Assembly: GCF_030124325.1 (NCBI RefSeq)
Contig: NZ_JASKLR010000002.1
Coordinates: forward strand, 436,528-500,527
Length of the DNA stretch: 64,000 nt
Source of the DNA: Sinorhizobium sp. 8-89
GTDB lineage: Bacteria > Pseudomonadota > Alphaproteobacteria > Rhizobiales > Rhizobiaceae
Direction of reading: 5' to 3'
Positions 51,538-59,780 of this stretch are shown here, one piece after another. Numbering within the stretch: the first letter of the stretch is position 1; the number at the start of each line of letters is the position of its first letter. Both the position numbers and the translations under genes were made by a program. The notes under the pieces were generated by a model. That model was not told the DNA's origin. It made no database searches and saw only the letters and a list, made by a program, of their open reading frames with translations.

Positions 51538-51572
51538 ATCCTTGAAGTAACGCCATTCCGGACGGAAACCCA

Positions 51573-51863
51573 ATGCGTGCCGAAACCTACGCCGTCGTCA
51601 ATCTCGCCGCCCTCAACCTGATCGAGGCGATGAGCGCCGCCTATTACGCGACCGAGGCCGATGCCGCCGCGCGGCATGCCTTTCGTGTGAGGGAAATGCT
51701 GAGGAAGATCGCCACCGCACTCGGCCATGAGATCACCGAGCCGGCGGAGGCGCCCGGCGAAGCGCAGCGGCCGGCCGCCGGCACCGGACCTCTTTCAGCG
51801 ACAAGGGCCCCTGCCCTGAAACTCGTGTCGGACCGGACCGGCGACGACCGAACGTTTCCGTAA
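51573..51863 (+). CDS. Hypothetical protein, 96 residues
   Basis: A small protein: a helical N-terminal half (YAVVNLAALNLIEAMSAAYY, AARHAFRVREMLRKIATALG) and a disordered-looking Pro/Ala-rich C-terminus. It lies 35 bp after the preceding hypothetical gene and may be co-transcribed with it under the paired palindromes. No family recognised. Confidence 0.5.
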   Translation: MRAETYAVVNLAALNLIEAMSAAYYATEADAAARHAFRVREMLRKIATALGHEITEPAEAPGEAQRPAAGTGPLSATRAPALKLVSDRTGDDRTFP

Positions 51864-51865
51864 GC

Positions 51866-51905
51866 CGCAACCTGGAAAAGTGCGCAGCGCTTTTTCGCAA
51901 TTCGG
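51866..51905. repeat. Dispersed hairpin repeat, diverged copy
   Basis: AACCTGGAAAAGTGCGCAGC then GCTTTTTCGCAATTCGG retains the core order of the family without clear outer arms. It follows a stop codon, as many copies do. Confidence 0.55.
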
Positions 51906-52124
51906 CTCAACTGACCGCGACAGCATGTGGTCGCACCCCGGACGACGACGTCTCCGATGGCCGGCGAGCACCGGAAACCCTCGAACGGAGCCAAGAAAAC
52001 GACCGGCCTCTTGCCAGCCGGGCGAGGCGCCATTCTGTTCAACCTGCCCGGGAACGACGCCCTTTGCACACCTCTGACGGCATGTTGTAATATCCCCAGG
52101 AAAGTTGAATGTGCGGAAATAGCG

Positions 52125-53117
52125 ATGAACCTGGAAGACCTCTACCGCCTGTTGCGGAACGGCCATGTCGAAGCGCAAGGCATAGTCGACACAGTCCCCG
52201 ATCCCTTGCTTGTGCTTGACCAGAACTTGTACGTCCGGACCGCCAGCCGGGCCTTCTTTACGACCTTCAAAGTCACCCGCGACGAGACAATTGGGCAGCA
52301 CCTCTACGAACTCGGCAATCGGCAATGGGACATCCCCGAGCTGCGCCGCCTGCTCGAAGAGGTGATCCCGAAGAGCACGGCGGTGGTCGACTATGAGGTC
52401 GAGCAGGATTTTCCGACGATCGGTCGGCGGGCGATGCTCGTCAGTGCGCACCGGCTGTTCCATCCCGACAACAACAGCCGCACCTTGCTGCTCTCGATTG
52501 TGGACGCCACGGAGCGACGCCAACGCGAGGCCGAGAAGGATGTGCTCTTGGGTGAACTCCGGCATCGAATGAAGAACCTGCTCGGCTTGGTCCAGGCAAT
52601 GGCGCGCCAGACCACGGCCGTGGGTCGTTCTGGCGAGGAATACCGCGACGCTTTCCTCGGCCGATTCAATGCGCTCGTGCAGGCCCATGATGCGGCTTAC
52701 ACGCAAGAGGGCGAGGCTGATCTTCAGGAGGTGCTTCAGCGAACGCTCGAGCCCTATTCGCCGACCGGGGTTCTCGTCGAATCCGGGCCTGCCGTGTCTC
52801 TCGCGTCAGGGCAAATCATGTCGCTGAGCCTGATCCTGCACGAACTCGCGACCAATGCGGTTAAGTATGGCGCGCTTTCGACACCCGCGGGACAGGTCCG
52901 CATCCGCTGGGAGGTCGAGGAAGCGAGCGGTCCAAGTGTACGGCTGGTCTGGCAGGAGACCGGCGGCCCCCCGGTTGCCCCGCCGGCCTCTCCGGGGTTC
53001 GGCATGCAACTCATTGACTTCGCCGTGAGCCGCGAACTGGGCGGGCGGGTGGAACTGAACTATGCACCAGCGGGTTTGGCGGTCGAGATCGTCGCCCCTT
53101 TGGGACCGGTCTCATGA
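52125..53117 (+). CDS. HWE family histidine kinase with PAS domain
   Basis: A 330-residue kinase. Residues about 15-130 form a PAS domain (DTVPDPLLVLDQNLYVRTAS, FKVTRDETIGQHLYELGNRQ). The HWE transmitter follows: phospho-acceptor His in LGELRHRMKNLLGLVQAMAR, the N-box LHELATNAVKYGALSTP, and the WQETGGPPV motif that names the family. No membrane segment is present, so it senses a cytoplasmic or redox/light-type signal. The ATG at 52125 sits at the start of the PAS homology. The gene is followed after 15 bp by a receiver-only response regulator, its likely partner. Confidence 0.9.
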   Translation: MNLEDLYRLLRNGHVEAQGIVDTVPDPLLVLDQNLYVRTASRAFFTTFKVTRDETIGQHLYELGNRQWDIPELRRLLEEVIPKSTAVVDYEVEQDFPTIGRRAMLVSAHRLFHPDNNSRTLLLSIVDATERRQREAEKDVLLGELRHRMKNLLGLVQAMARQTTAVGRSGEEYRDAFLGRFNALVQAHDAAYTQEGEADLQEVLQRTLEPYSPTGVLVESGPAVSLASGQIMSLSLILHELATNAVKYGALSTPAGQVRIRWEVEEASGPSVRLVWQETGGPPVAPPASPGFGMQLIDFAVSRELGGRVELNYAPAGLAVEIVAPLGPVS

Positions 53118-53132
53118 ATCGAGACTGGTTTC

Positions 53133-53489
53133 ATGCGCAAGACCGTGCTTATCGTAGAGGACGAGTTCCTCATCGCGATAGACCTCAAGCTGCTGCTCGA
53201 GAGAGGCGGCTGGTTCGTGCTCGGGCCGGCGGCGACGGTCGCGGAAGCGCTCCGCTTGCTGGATGACGAATTGCCGGCCGTGGCACTCCTCGATGTAACC
53301 CTCAAGGACGGCGGGGTGAGACCGGTGGCGGAGGCCCTGCACGCGCAGAATGTTCCCTTCGTCGTCGCAAGCGCCTATGACCAACCGGAACTTATCGGCG
53401 GCGACATCCTGGCCGGAGCACCCAATGTCGGCAAGCCGACCGAGGAGCGTCGCCTGCTCAAAGTCCTCGAGCAAGTGGTCGGATCCTGA
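53133..53489 (+). CDS. Single-domain response regulator
   Basis: A 118-residue receiver domain without an output domain. The acidic pocket is in VLIVEDEFLIAID, the phospho-acceptor Asp is in AVALLDVTLKDGG near residue 54, and the conserved Lys is in NVGKPTEE. It is 15 bp downstream of the HWE kinase and probably takes its phosphate. Stand-alone receivers next to HWE kinases can act as phosphate sinks or as adaptors in general-stress signalling; which applies here is not known. Confidence 0.9.
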   Translation: MRKTVLIVEDEFLIAIDLKLLLERGGWFVLGPAATVAEALRLLDDELPAVALLDVTLKDGGVRPVAEALHAQNVPFVVASAYDQPELIGGDILAGAPNVGKPTEERRLLKVLEQVVGS

Positions 53490-53524
53490 GTTGCATGTCC
53501 GCAATGCAACACCCCCAAGGGTCA

Positions 53525-53582
53525 TCCACGCCGCAGACGCGGCGCTGATGGGTTCCTGTGACGAGCACAGGAATGAGGGAGG
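53525..53582. repeat. RIME-like palindromic element
   Basis: CACGCCGCAGACGCGGCGCT then GGGTTCCTGTGACGAGCACA and GGAATGAGGG. Confidence 0.75.
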
Positions 53583-53633
53583 GTGTTGTCGTGGCGGCAA
53601 AAAATAGCACGGAGTATTCGGCGGCCAGATGAT

Positions 53634-54650
53634 CTACTCGGTGAACTCGACGATCACCCCCGGCTTGACCATGGCCGCCAGTTCCTCCGCGTCCCAGTTT
53701 GTCAGGCGCACACATCCGTGCGACCCGAACTTGTCGATGTGTGACGGTTCCGGCGTGCCGTGGATCCCGTAGGTTGGCTTCGTCAGATCGATCCAGACGG
53801 TTCCCACCGGGCCGTTGGGGCCCTTGGGCAGCGTCAGGACCTCGCTGTTGTCACCCTGCTTGAAGTTCACCTTGGGATTGTAGATGTAGGGCGGCATCCG
53901 CGCGACGCCTTTCACCTTGTGTGTGCCCGATGGCGATGGCGTCTCGTCGCTGCCGATCGTGGCGGGATAGACCGCAAGCGGCGAGCCGTCTTCGGCGAAG
54001 GCCAGCACCTGTCCCCCTCGCCTGCGCGCCTCTATCCGCTTGGCCTTGCCCTCCTTCGCCGCGCCGGGCATCGCGACCGACACCGTGTCACCGACGGCAA
54101 ATGCCGAACCCGGATTGAGTGCCTTCAGGAGGTCGATATCCATGTGAAACCGCTCGGACAGTCTTTCCGCGACGCTGGTATATCCGAGGTGCTTCATCTC
54201 GGCCTGTTCGGAATAGTCTTCGGGAATGCGCTCGACGAGGTCCCTGGCATCCTCTTCGGAGATGACATAGGGCTCGATGACGGGGGGCTCGGGCTTGTCG
54301 CCCGAAAGCCGGCCGACGAGCTCGTGGTCCAGCTTTCCATCCACGGGAAGATCGTGCAACGCCTCGAAACCCGCAATCGCCTTGGCGACATTCTCGCCGT
54401 AATAGCCGTCGATCACCCCGGGAGACGCCCCCGCGCGGTCCAGAAGGACCTGGAGACGAACGATGGCGGGGTCGGGCCGAGGCGGAGCCTTGGGCGGCCG
54501 TTCCGGCGGTATGGAGGCGAGCGAAGCCTTGTTGACGGCTTCCGGCTGAAGCTCCTCGGGACCGGTGGCGCCACAAGGGCCCGATGCCAGTAATGCTGCC
54601 AGTGACGTTGCCAGTGATGCTGCGAAAATGGTCATGTTCTTCATGAACAT
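53634..54650 (-). CDS. L,D-transpeptidase with peptidoglycan-binding domain
   Basis: A 338-residue exported protein: signal peptide (MTIFAASLATSLAALLASG), a peptidoglycan-binding domain at about residues 60-115 (LQVLLDRAGASPGVIDGYYG, ENVAKAIAGFEALHDLPVDG), a LysM-like middle (FHMDIDLLKALNPGSAFAVG), and a C-terminal YkuD domain with the HGTPEPSHIDKFGSHGCVRL active-site sequence (SHGC). It makes 3-3 crosslinks in, or anchors proteins to, peptidoglycan. An AGGA site lies before the ATG at 54650; another ATG two codons later is possible. A stand-alone gene. Confidence 0.9.
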   Translation of the reverse strand: MFMKNMTIFAASLATSLAALLASGPCGATGPEELQPEAVNKASLASIPPERPPKAPPRPDPAIVRLQVLLDRAGASPGVIDGYYGENVAKAIAGFEALHDLPVDGKLDHELVGRLSGDKPEPPVIEPYVISEEDARDLVERIPEDYSEQAEMKHLGYTSVAERLSERFHMDIDLLKALNPGSAFAVGDTVSVAMPGAAKEGKAKRIEARRRGGQVLAFAEDGSPLAVYPATIGSDETPSPSGTHKVKGVARMPPYIYNPKVNFKQGDNSEVLTLPKGPNGPVGTVWIDLTKPTYGIHGTPEPSHIDKFGSHGCVRLTNWDAEELAAMVKPGVIVEFTE

Positions 54651-54914
54651 AAAATCCTGCAGCGACCAGCTTTGTTCCACGCGAGGCTTCGGATCGCGTT
54701 CCGGGGAGCGGCCGTGCCGGCGCGGCGCGGATCACCTGCATCGGCCGCACGCGCCGCGGCTGCAATCAGCGGCTCCGTCGGAATACCGACACACTTGTTA
54801 CTCGCACCATCCGTTTTCCGGTGCGAGACTGTCCGGCGAGCGATGAACGGCGAACGGAATTGCGCCTCGCCCATGAGACGCGGCCGCTCGCGCAAATCTG
54901 GAGGTTCCAAAGCC

Positions 54915-55679
54915 ATGACGACGTCAAGCACCATGCATACCCCGCCGGTCGTATCGCCCGAGGCGTGGGAGGCCGCCCGCCAGCAGATGCTCGTGAAGGA
55001 AAAGGCGCTCACCCGCGCCCGCGACGCGCTCGCCGCCGAGCGCCGGCGGATGCCGTGGATGGCGGTGACGAAGGACTACATGTTCGAGGGGCCCGAGGGC
55101 AAGGTGAGCCTCGCCGATCTCTTCGACGGCCGGCACCAGCTGATCGTCTACCGCGCCTTCTACGAGCCGGGCGTGTTCGGCTGGCCGGAGCACGCCTGCC
55201 GGGGCTGCTCCATGGTGGCCGACCAGGTCGCCCACCTCGCCCATCTCAACGCCCGCGACACCACCCTCGTCTTCGTCTCGCGTGCACCGCAGGCCGAGAT
55301 CGCTCGGCTGAAGGCGCGGATGGGCTGGGACATCCCGTGGTTCACCATCACCGACAGCTTCGATGCCGATTTCGGCGTGGACGAGTGGCACGGCACCAAC
55401 GTGTTCTACCGCGACGGAGACCGCATTTTCCGCACCTACTTCATCAACAATCGCGGCGACGAGCAGATGGGGAGCACCTGGAACTACCTCGACATCACCC
55501 CCCTCGGCCGGCAGGAGGTCTGGGAGGATTCGCCCGAGGGCTATCCGCAGACGCCGACTTACAAGTGGTGGAACTGGCACGACAGCTACGTCGCGGATGC
55601 CGCGCCCGACAAGAAGTGGGTCGAGGTGTCGGACGCCGGAGAGGCGGCGATGCGCAACCAGGACACGGACAAGCGATAG
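54915..55679 (+). CDS. DUF899 thioredoxin-like protein
   Basis: A 254-residue DUF899 protein. The family has a thioredoxin-like fold; visible landmarks are LVKEKALTRARDALAAERRR, KDYMFEGPEGKVSLADLFDG, ACRGCSMVADQV with its CxxC pair, and FYRDGDRIFRTYFINNRGDE, SPEGYPQTPTYKWWNWHD. The WNWHD C-terminal motif is characteristic. No catalytic role is established for the family. A relic of a very similar gene lies at 58352-58418, and a distant DUF899 homologue is encoded by the following, opposing gene. Confidence 0.88.
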   Translation: MTTSSTMHTPPVVSPEAWEAARQQMLVKEKALTRARDALAAERRRMPWMAVTKDYMFEGPEGKVSLADLFDGRHQLIVYRAFYEPGVFGWPEHACRGCSMVADQVAHLAHLNARDTTLVFVSRAPQAEIARLKARMGWDIPWFTITDSFDADFGVDEWHGTNVFYRDGDRIFRTYFINNRGDEQMGSTWNYLDITPLGRQEVWEDSPEGYPQTPTYKWWNWHDSYVADAAPDKKWVEVSDAGEAAMRNQDTDKR

Positions 55680-55899
55680 GCGAGGCTTGGCTTGGCTAGT
55701 GACTACGGTCGGTCGCGTGAGGGCGGCCGGCCGTCGCCGAAGATTCGCCGTGCAGAGCGGTGGCGAGTGTGGCCCCCGGTCGCGCCGCCCACACCGGCCG
55801 TGCCGCGATGGGTGCTGCTTGACGGCGTGCGGGCGGTTACCGGCGTTGCGAGATCAACTGGCACAACTGGGGTCGGACAAGAACCCGCCGACGCAGCGT

Positions 55900-56640
55900 T
55901 CAGTAGTACTCCTGCTCAATCTGCTCGTACGCGTTCGGCCGCCCACCGGGCGTGAGGTCCAGGAGGGTCCACATCGGCTCGACCGTGCCGACATGGCGCG
56001 GATCCTGTCCCGGCTCCGGCGGCAAGAACAACAACTCGGAGGCCCAGCTCAGCCTCACCACCCCGTCCGAGCCTTTGTGGAACACCGTCAGGATCGGCAC
56101 CTGCTGTCCGTTTTCGTCCTCGCCATGGTAATCGCGTTTGAAGCTGTTGTTGGCGGCTGAGAGCAGTTTCAGATTGCGCCAGCCACGATGCGCGGCGAAG
56201 GCCGCAACTTGCTCGATCGGCGCTTTCGCCACGGCCGCGATGTTGGCTCCTAGCCCCTCGGCGTGCGGGACCGCCCCCTCCCAGTTGTCGAGCAATGCAG
56301 TGCAGGACGGGCACGGCCCCTCTTCAAGGGGAAGATCTGCCATCGGGCCATTGCTCGGACCGCGCCGGTCGTCGCTGCGATGCCGCGGGAACATATAGTG
56401 GTAAAGAATCAAGGTATCCGTACCGGGCCGGAACAGCTCCGACAGTCGTATCTTGGCAGGAACACCGTCGGCGCCAATGTGGTCGAACTCGTAGTCCTCG
56501 GGAACGGCCCCACCCGGCGGGAGTGCACGGATCTCCGCGGCCACTGCCTCCATTTCACGCCGGAGGGCCACCTCGCGCTGCAGCAGCCTTTCGCGAGCGG
56601 CGCGATATTCAGGAGTTTCATTTGGAAAGCCTACGCCCAT
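55900..56640 (-). CDS. DUF899-type thioredoxin-like protein (second)
   Basis: A 246-residue protein, a divergent relative of its neighbour at 54915. It has LLQREVALRREMEAVAAEIR, DYEFDHIGADGVPAKIRLSE, LFRPGTDTLILYHYMFPRH and CPSCTALLDNWEGAVPHAEG (a CxxC pair where the other DUF899 protein has CRGC), and ends PGGRPNAYEQIEQEYY. A TGGAGG ribosome-binding site fixes the ATG at 56640. The two DUF899 genes are convergent. Function unknown. Confidence 0.85.
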   Translation of the reverse strand: MGVGFPNETPEYRAARERLLQREVALRREMEAVAAEIRALPPGGAVPEDYEFDHIGADGVPAKIRLSELFRPGTDTLILYHYMFPRHRSDDRRGPSNGPMADLPLEEGPCPSCTALLDNWEGAVPHAEGLGANIAAVAKAPIEQVAAFAAHRGWRNLKLLSAANNSFKRDYHGEDENGQQVPILTVFHKGSDGVVRLSWASELLFLPPEPGQDPRHVGTVEPMWTLLDLTPGGRPNAYEQIEQEYY

Positions 56641-56699
56641 GGACGCCTCCATCGAAGCGGGTGCGCAACTACAGCGCCGCGCGACTATCAGACGCGCAA

Positions 56700-56771
56700 A
56701 GGATGCTGTAGCACTTTGAATTGCTGCATGTTTTTATCCTTGAATCGGCGACGATTTAAGGAAACATGCAG
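56700..56771. repeat. Dispersed palindrome, CTGCATG family, full copy
   Basis: ATGCTGTAGCACTTTGAATT then CTGCATGTTTTTATCCTTGA, AATCGGCGACGATT, and GGAAACATGCAG form a long hairpin. It lies between the second DUF899 gene and the EthD-like gene. Confidence 0.85.
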
Positions 56772-56821
56772 TATAACACAGCCGCGGACCTTCTCGGTGC
56801 CCCCGCTTTCGTGCAAATGAA

Positions 56822-57130
56822 TCAAACCTCTTCGGTATCAAAGAAATAAAGATCGACACCGCCGTCTGCGAAATTCGCCAGGTCTGCAGCCGTGGCCTGA
56901 CCCTCCGGTGATGAGAACGCGCGCTGGATGTCGGCTATCGAATCGAAATGAAGCGTGGCCACAAGGTGGAGATCGGCGGCGCCGGCGGGCGTCGAGATCG
57001 CGCCGTTGCTGATTTCGTACTTTCTGAGACCAGGCAGCTTCTGCGCCAAGGGAATGTGCGTGGAGCGGTAGTATCGGTCGAACGCCGCGGTGTCCTTGGG
57101 CATTCTGTAAAGCACGAGAATCTTGGCCAT
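56822..57130 (-). CDS. EthD family protein
   Basis: A 102-residue dimeric alpha-beta barrel-type protein of the EthD family. The start AKILVLYRMPKDTAAFDRYY and THIPLAQKLPGLRKYEISNG are the family's landmarks, and FSSPEGQATAADLANFADGG ends the domain. EthD was first found with ether-degrading P450s; most members have no known reaction. A strong AAGGAGG site sits 6 bp before the ATG at 57130. Cytoplasmic; a single gene. Confidence 0.87.
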   Translation of the reverse strand: MAKILVLYRMPKDTAAFDRYYRSTHIPLAQKLPGLRKYEISNGAISTPAGAADLHLVATLHFDSIADIQRAFSSPEGQATAADLANFADGGVDLYFFDTEEV

Positions 57131-57816
57131 CAGTTCCTCCTTGAATGGGGGGTCCAATCAAATTCAGACGCCCAAGCTTAGACTGTGATGAACCTTCACG
57201 TAAGGTCTGGTGCGGGCGCACTCTGCCGTCTACGAAGTGCTGGTCTAACGACTGATGTGCATGGCGAAACCGGCTCAAATCCCGGTCGCGAGACCAGTTC
57301 TCAGGAGGGGACGGTTGCCGCCGAGTATGTGAGTGCTACATCCGTCACTGGTCCGCAGAGGAGCGTCACCGCTCCTGGTGAAGCACTCTGGAGCCACGCC
57401 AACGATCGCCCGGCGACGCGCGCCGGCTGGCCAGGGTGATAGCCGCCGGAGTAACGTCCAGCCTGCGGATCCGCGTCTTCGCACGGATTGGGGTAATCTA
57501 CAGCTTCGCGCGTCGTATCAGACGCCAGCACACGACAGCAGCTCAATTGGTTTGGGCGGATGCTTTTTTCGCCCTCATTCCTGTGCTTGTCACAGGAATC
57601 CAGCAGCGCCGCGTCTGCGGCGCGGAAGAGTCATTTCAGCCCAAAGACTTGGGCTGGCTGGATTCCTGTGACAAGCACAGGAATGAGGAGAAGAGGTTAC
57701 CGTACCGCCACCAACGAGGCGGAAAACCGCGCACACTTTTCCTCATCCCGCTCAAATTTCCGAAACGGCGCAGTCGCGGAGAAGGCCGACCTCTGCAAGC
57801 CGGCCTCACCTGAAAT
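57131..57816. other. Gap with a large RIME-like palindrome
   Basis: About 690 bp. A near-complete RIME-like element lies at 57573-57692. A T-arm-like sequence near 57268-57294 does not fold into a tRNA. No gene is supported. Confidence 0.55.
57573..57692. repeat. RIME-like element with both arms
   Basis: The left arm CATTCCTGTGCTTGTCACAG and the right arm CTGTGACAAGCACAGGAATG are exact reverse complements over at least 20 bp, about 100 bp apart. The middle carries GCCGCGTCTGCGGC and CCCAAAGACTTGGG small palindromes. It is the best copy in the window. Confidence 0.9.
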
Positions 57817-58158
57817 TCAGGACGCCCTCGGCAACTGGTTTATCTTGGCCGCCATGATGAAATCGTTCTCGTGCAGACCCTTGATCTTGTGGGTCCACAG
57901 CGAGACCTCCGCATAGCCCCAGCCGAAGCGGATGTCGGGGTGGTGCCCCTCGTCCTCCGCCAGCCGGCCGACCTCGTCGACGAAGGCCAGCGCCTGTTTG
58001 AAATCGTCGAACTTGAACTTGCGGCGGATCAGGTGCCCGTCGTCCAGGAGGTCCCAGCCCGGTGTATGCGAAAGATAGCCGGCGGCTTCCTCGCTGGTCA
58101 GCGGTGGTATGCCGCCGCGGCAGGGCGTGCAGGACTTCTCAGCGATATTCTCGGTCAT
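57817..58158 (-). CDS. phhB: 4a-hydroxytetrahydrobiopterin dehydratase (PCD)
   Basis: A 113-residue pterin-4a-carbinolamine dehydratase. It regenerates the pterin cofactor used by aromatic amino acid hydroxylases. Motifs are LIRRKFKFDDFKQALAFVDE and EDEGHHPDIRFGWGYAEVSL, including the HHPD active-site sequence, then WTHKIKGLHENDFIMAAKI. The C-terminal WTH is a family mark. No phenylalanine hydroxylase gene is in the window, so its partner, if any, lies elsewhere. Start ATG at 58158 has GGAGGAAC upstream. Confidence 0.93.
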   Translation of the reverse strand: MTENIAEKSCTPCRGGIPPLTSEEAAGYLSHTPGWDLLDDGHLIRRKFKFDDFKQALAFVDEVGRLAEDEGHHPDIRFGWGYAEVSLWTHKIKGLHENDFIMAAKINQLPRAS

Positions 58159-58516
58159 AGTTCCTCCTCCCGGAACAGGCTCCGGTTCGCACAGTGCGCG
58201 GTCGTTGCGGATCTGGTCGGCAAGATGTTCGTCGACGCCTCCTGCGGCTTGCCAGCGGCTTGGAGCTGACGCCGTCCTTATGTTTCGGCGTTTCGGCCCG
58301 CTTCCTCAAGAGGCGATCTCGATACGAGGAGATAAGGAGCACCTCTAACCACCCCGACATCACCGCCCGCCGGCAGGAGGTCTGGGAGGATGCGCCCGAG
58401 GGCTATCCAGACGCCGACCGCGACGGGTGCTGCGCGCGAGAGCGGCGGCCGCGCGAAAACTGCCTCATCACCCCTGCCCGATCACCTCTTGGCAAATCAC
58501 GCTGGCTGCCGATCGC
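58159..58516. other. Gap between PCD and RTX genes with a DUF899 relic
   Basis: Apart from the relic at 58352-58418, these 358 bp show no supported gene. A plus-strand frame that starts here and runs over the RTX gene is an antisense artefact. Confidence 0.5.
58352..58418 (+). pseudogene. DUF899 gene relic
   Basis: CGGCAGGAGGTCTGGGAGGA with GCGCCCGAGGGCTATCC matches the DUF899 gene at 54915 (around 55493-55557) almost base for base, including GACATCACC before it. Only about 65 bp survive. It is a trace of a third, deleted copy, or of a partial duplication. Confidence 0.75.
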
Positions 58517-59680
58517 TCAAGCGAAGAGGAAATCGCTCATCGAGAATTTGGCGGCGCTGAGACTGCCGTTGGGATCGTCCATCAGGATGGAGAACACGTG
58601 ACCGCCGGAGTCATAGCCCTTTATGAGCACGTCGCCGCCGGAGGTATCATAGGCATGGACGGTCCCGTTGGCGCCGGAGCTGGAATACTGGGTAACCCCG
58701 AGTTTCTCGATAACCAGGAAATCGACCCCATCCTGGAAATCCATGACGGTGTCCTGACCGTCGAGCGCGGGCGTCGCCTTGAAGACGAAGCGGTCGGAAT
58801 CGGCGCCACCCCACAGAATATCGTTTCCCACTTCTCCTATGAGCGTGTCTCTCCCGGCGTCACCATGCAGGGTGTCGTTGCCATCGCCAGCATAGAAGAT
58901 GTCATTGCCGATGCCGCCAAAGAGGGTGTCGTCTCCCGCTTCCCCCGACAGGGCATCGTGACCGTCATCCCCGTAGGCCAGATCATTGCCGGCGCCGAGC
59001 TCGATCCTGTCGTTGCCGGCCCCGCCATGTGCTTCGTCGATGCCGGTTTCCGAATCGAGAATGTCATTGCCGTCGCCGCCGTCCAGGTAGTTGTTCCCAT
59101 CGCCACCATCAACGATGTCATCGCCGATGCCGCCATAGACCTGGTCATTGCCGGACTGGCCCTTGAGAACGTCGTCGCCCTCTTCACCGTAGATCCTGTC
59201 ATCACCGGCGCCGCCTCCGACCGCCTGCTGTGTGATCTTTCCGGTTGCCGGATTTACGCGATTATTGAAGCCATCATGGCCCGATCCAGCGTAAATGATG
59301 TCGTCGCCATCGCCTCCGTCGATATATTCTTCGCCTGCGCCGCCAAAGATCTTGTCGTGTCCGCGACCACCGTGGATCCGGTCATGGCCGTCGCCGCCAT
59401 TCAGGACGTCGCTGCCGTCGCCGCCGTCAAAGATGTCGTTTCCCAATCCGCCCTTGAGGGTGTCGTTGCCCAGGCCGCCTTCAAAACGGTCATTGCCATC
59501 GTCGCCCTCGGCATAGTCGTCGCCGTCCCCCGCCACGATGTAGTCGTTGCCAAGGCCGGCGAAGATCATGTCGTTGCCACCTCCGCCGTCGAGATAATCG
59601 TCGCCGTCATAGCCCCAGATCTCGTCGTCGCTGAGGAAGCCGCGTATCGTGTCGGATAAATTGGTTCCCTTCAGAATCAT
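58517..59680 (-). CDS. RTX (hemolysin-type calcium-binding repeat) secreted protein
   Basis: A 387-residue protein made almost wholly of RTX nonapeptide repeats (GGxGxDxLx), e.g. GGLGNDTLKGGLGNDIFDGG and GGAGDDRIYGEEGDDVLKGQ. After the repeats comes a typical terminal cap (VMDFQDGVDFLVIEKLGV, SLSAAKFSMSDFLFA) that ends in the hydrophobic C-terminal signal of type I secretion. Calcium binding folds the repeats outside the cell. It resembles NodO/PlyA-like rhizobial proteins without an enzymatic domain. The start at 59680 is preferred; the frame continues upstream only through a dispersed repeat. The secretion system is not in this window. Confidence 0.88.
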   Translation of the reverse strand: MILKGTNLSDTIRGFLSDDEIWGYDGDDYLDGGGGNDMIFAGLGNDYIVAGDGDDYAEGDDGNDRFEGGLGNDTLKGGLGNDIFDGGDGSDVLNGGDGHDRIHGGRGHDKIFGGAGEEYIDGGDGDDIIYAGSGHDGFNNRVNPATGKITQQAVGGGAGDDRIYGEEGDDVLKGQSGNDQVYGGIGDDIVDGGDGNNYLDGGDGNDILDSETGIDEAHGGAGNDRIELGAGNDLAYGDDGHDALSGEAGDDTLFGGIGNDIFYAGDGNDTLHGDAGRDTLIGEVGNDILWGGADSDRFVFKATPALDGQDTVMDFQDGVDFLVIEKLGVTQYSSSGANGTVHAYDTSGGDVLIKGYDSGGHVFSILMDDPNGSLSAAKFSMSDFLFA

Positions 59681-59693
59681 GGTCGTACCCCCA

Positions 59694-59780
59694 AGGCAAT
59701 TCCAGGAAAACTGTGCAACGGTTTTCCGCAGGGATTGCGTCGTTTCAAAGAGTTGGGTCATTTCACCGTTTCAATGAAAT
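59694..59780. repeat. Dispersed hairpin repeat, full-length copy
   Basis: GGCAATTCCAGGAAAACTGT then CGGTTTTCCGCAGGGATTGC and the tail TTTCAAAGAGTTGGGTCATT, GTTTCAATGAAATAATGAAAC. It matches 31376-31475 in every part. It lies directly upstream of the RTX gene start. Confidence 0.85.

Noticed and set aside
51100-51573. 157-residue minus-strand frame
   Set aside because: It runs through the paired palindromes and opposes the plus-strand genes after the repressor; no domain seen.
57268-57294. tRNA-like T-arm (GGCTCAAATCCCGGTC)
   Set aside because: No matching acceptor, D or anticodon arms could be found upstream; perhaps chance or a remnant.
58427-59659. 410-residue plus-strand frame with repeated VIADAA/VVAIAS units
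   Set aside because: Antisense of the RTX repeats of the gene at 58517-59680; no start signal or known domain.
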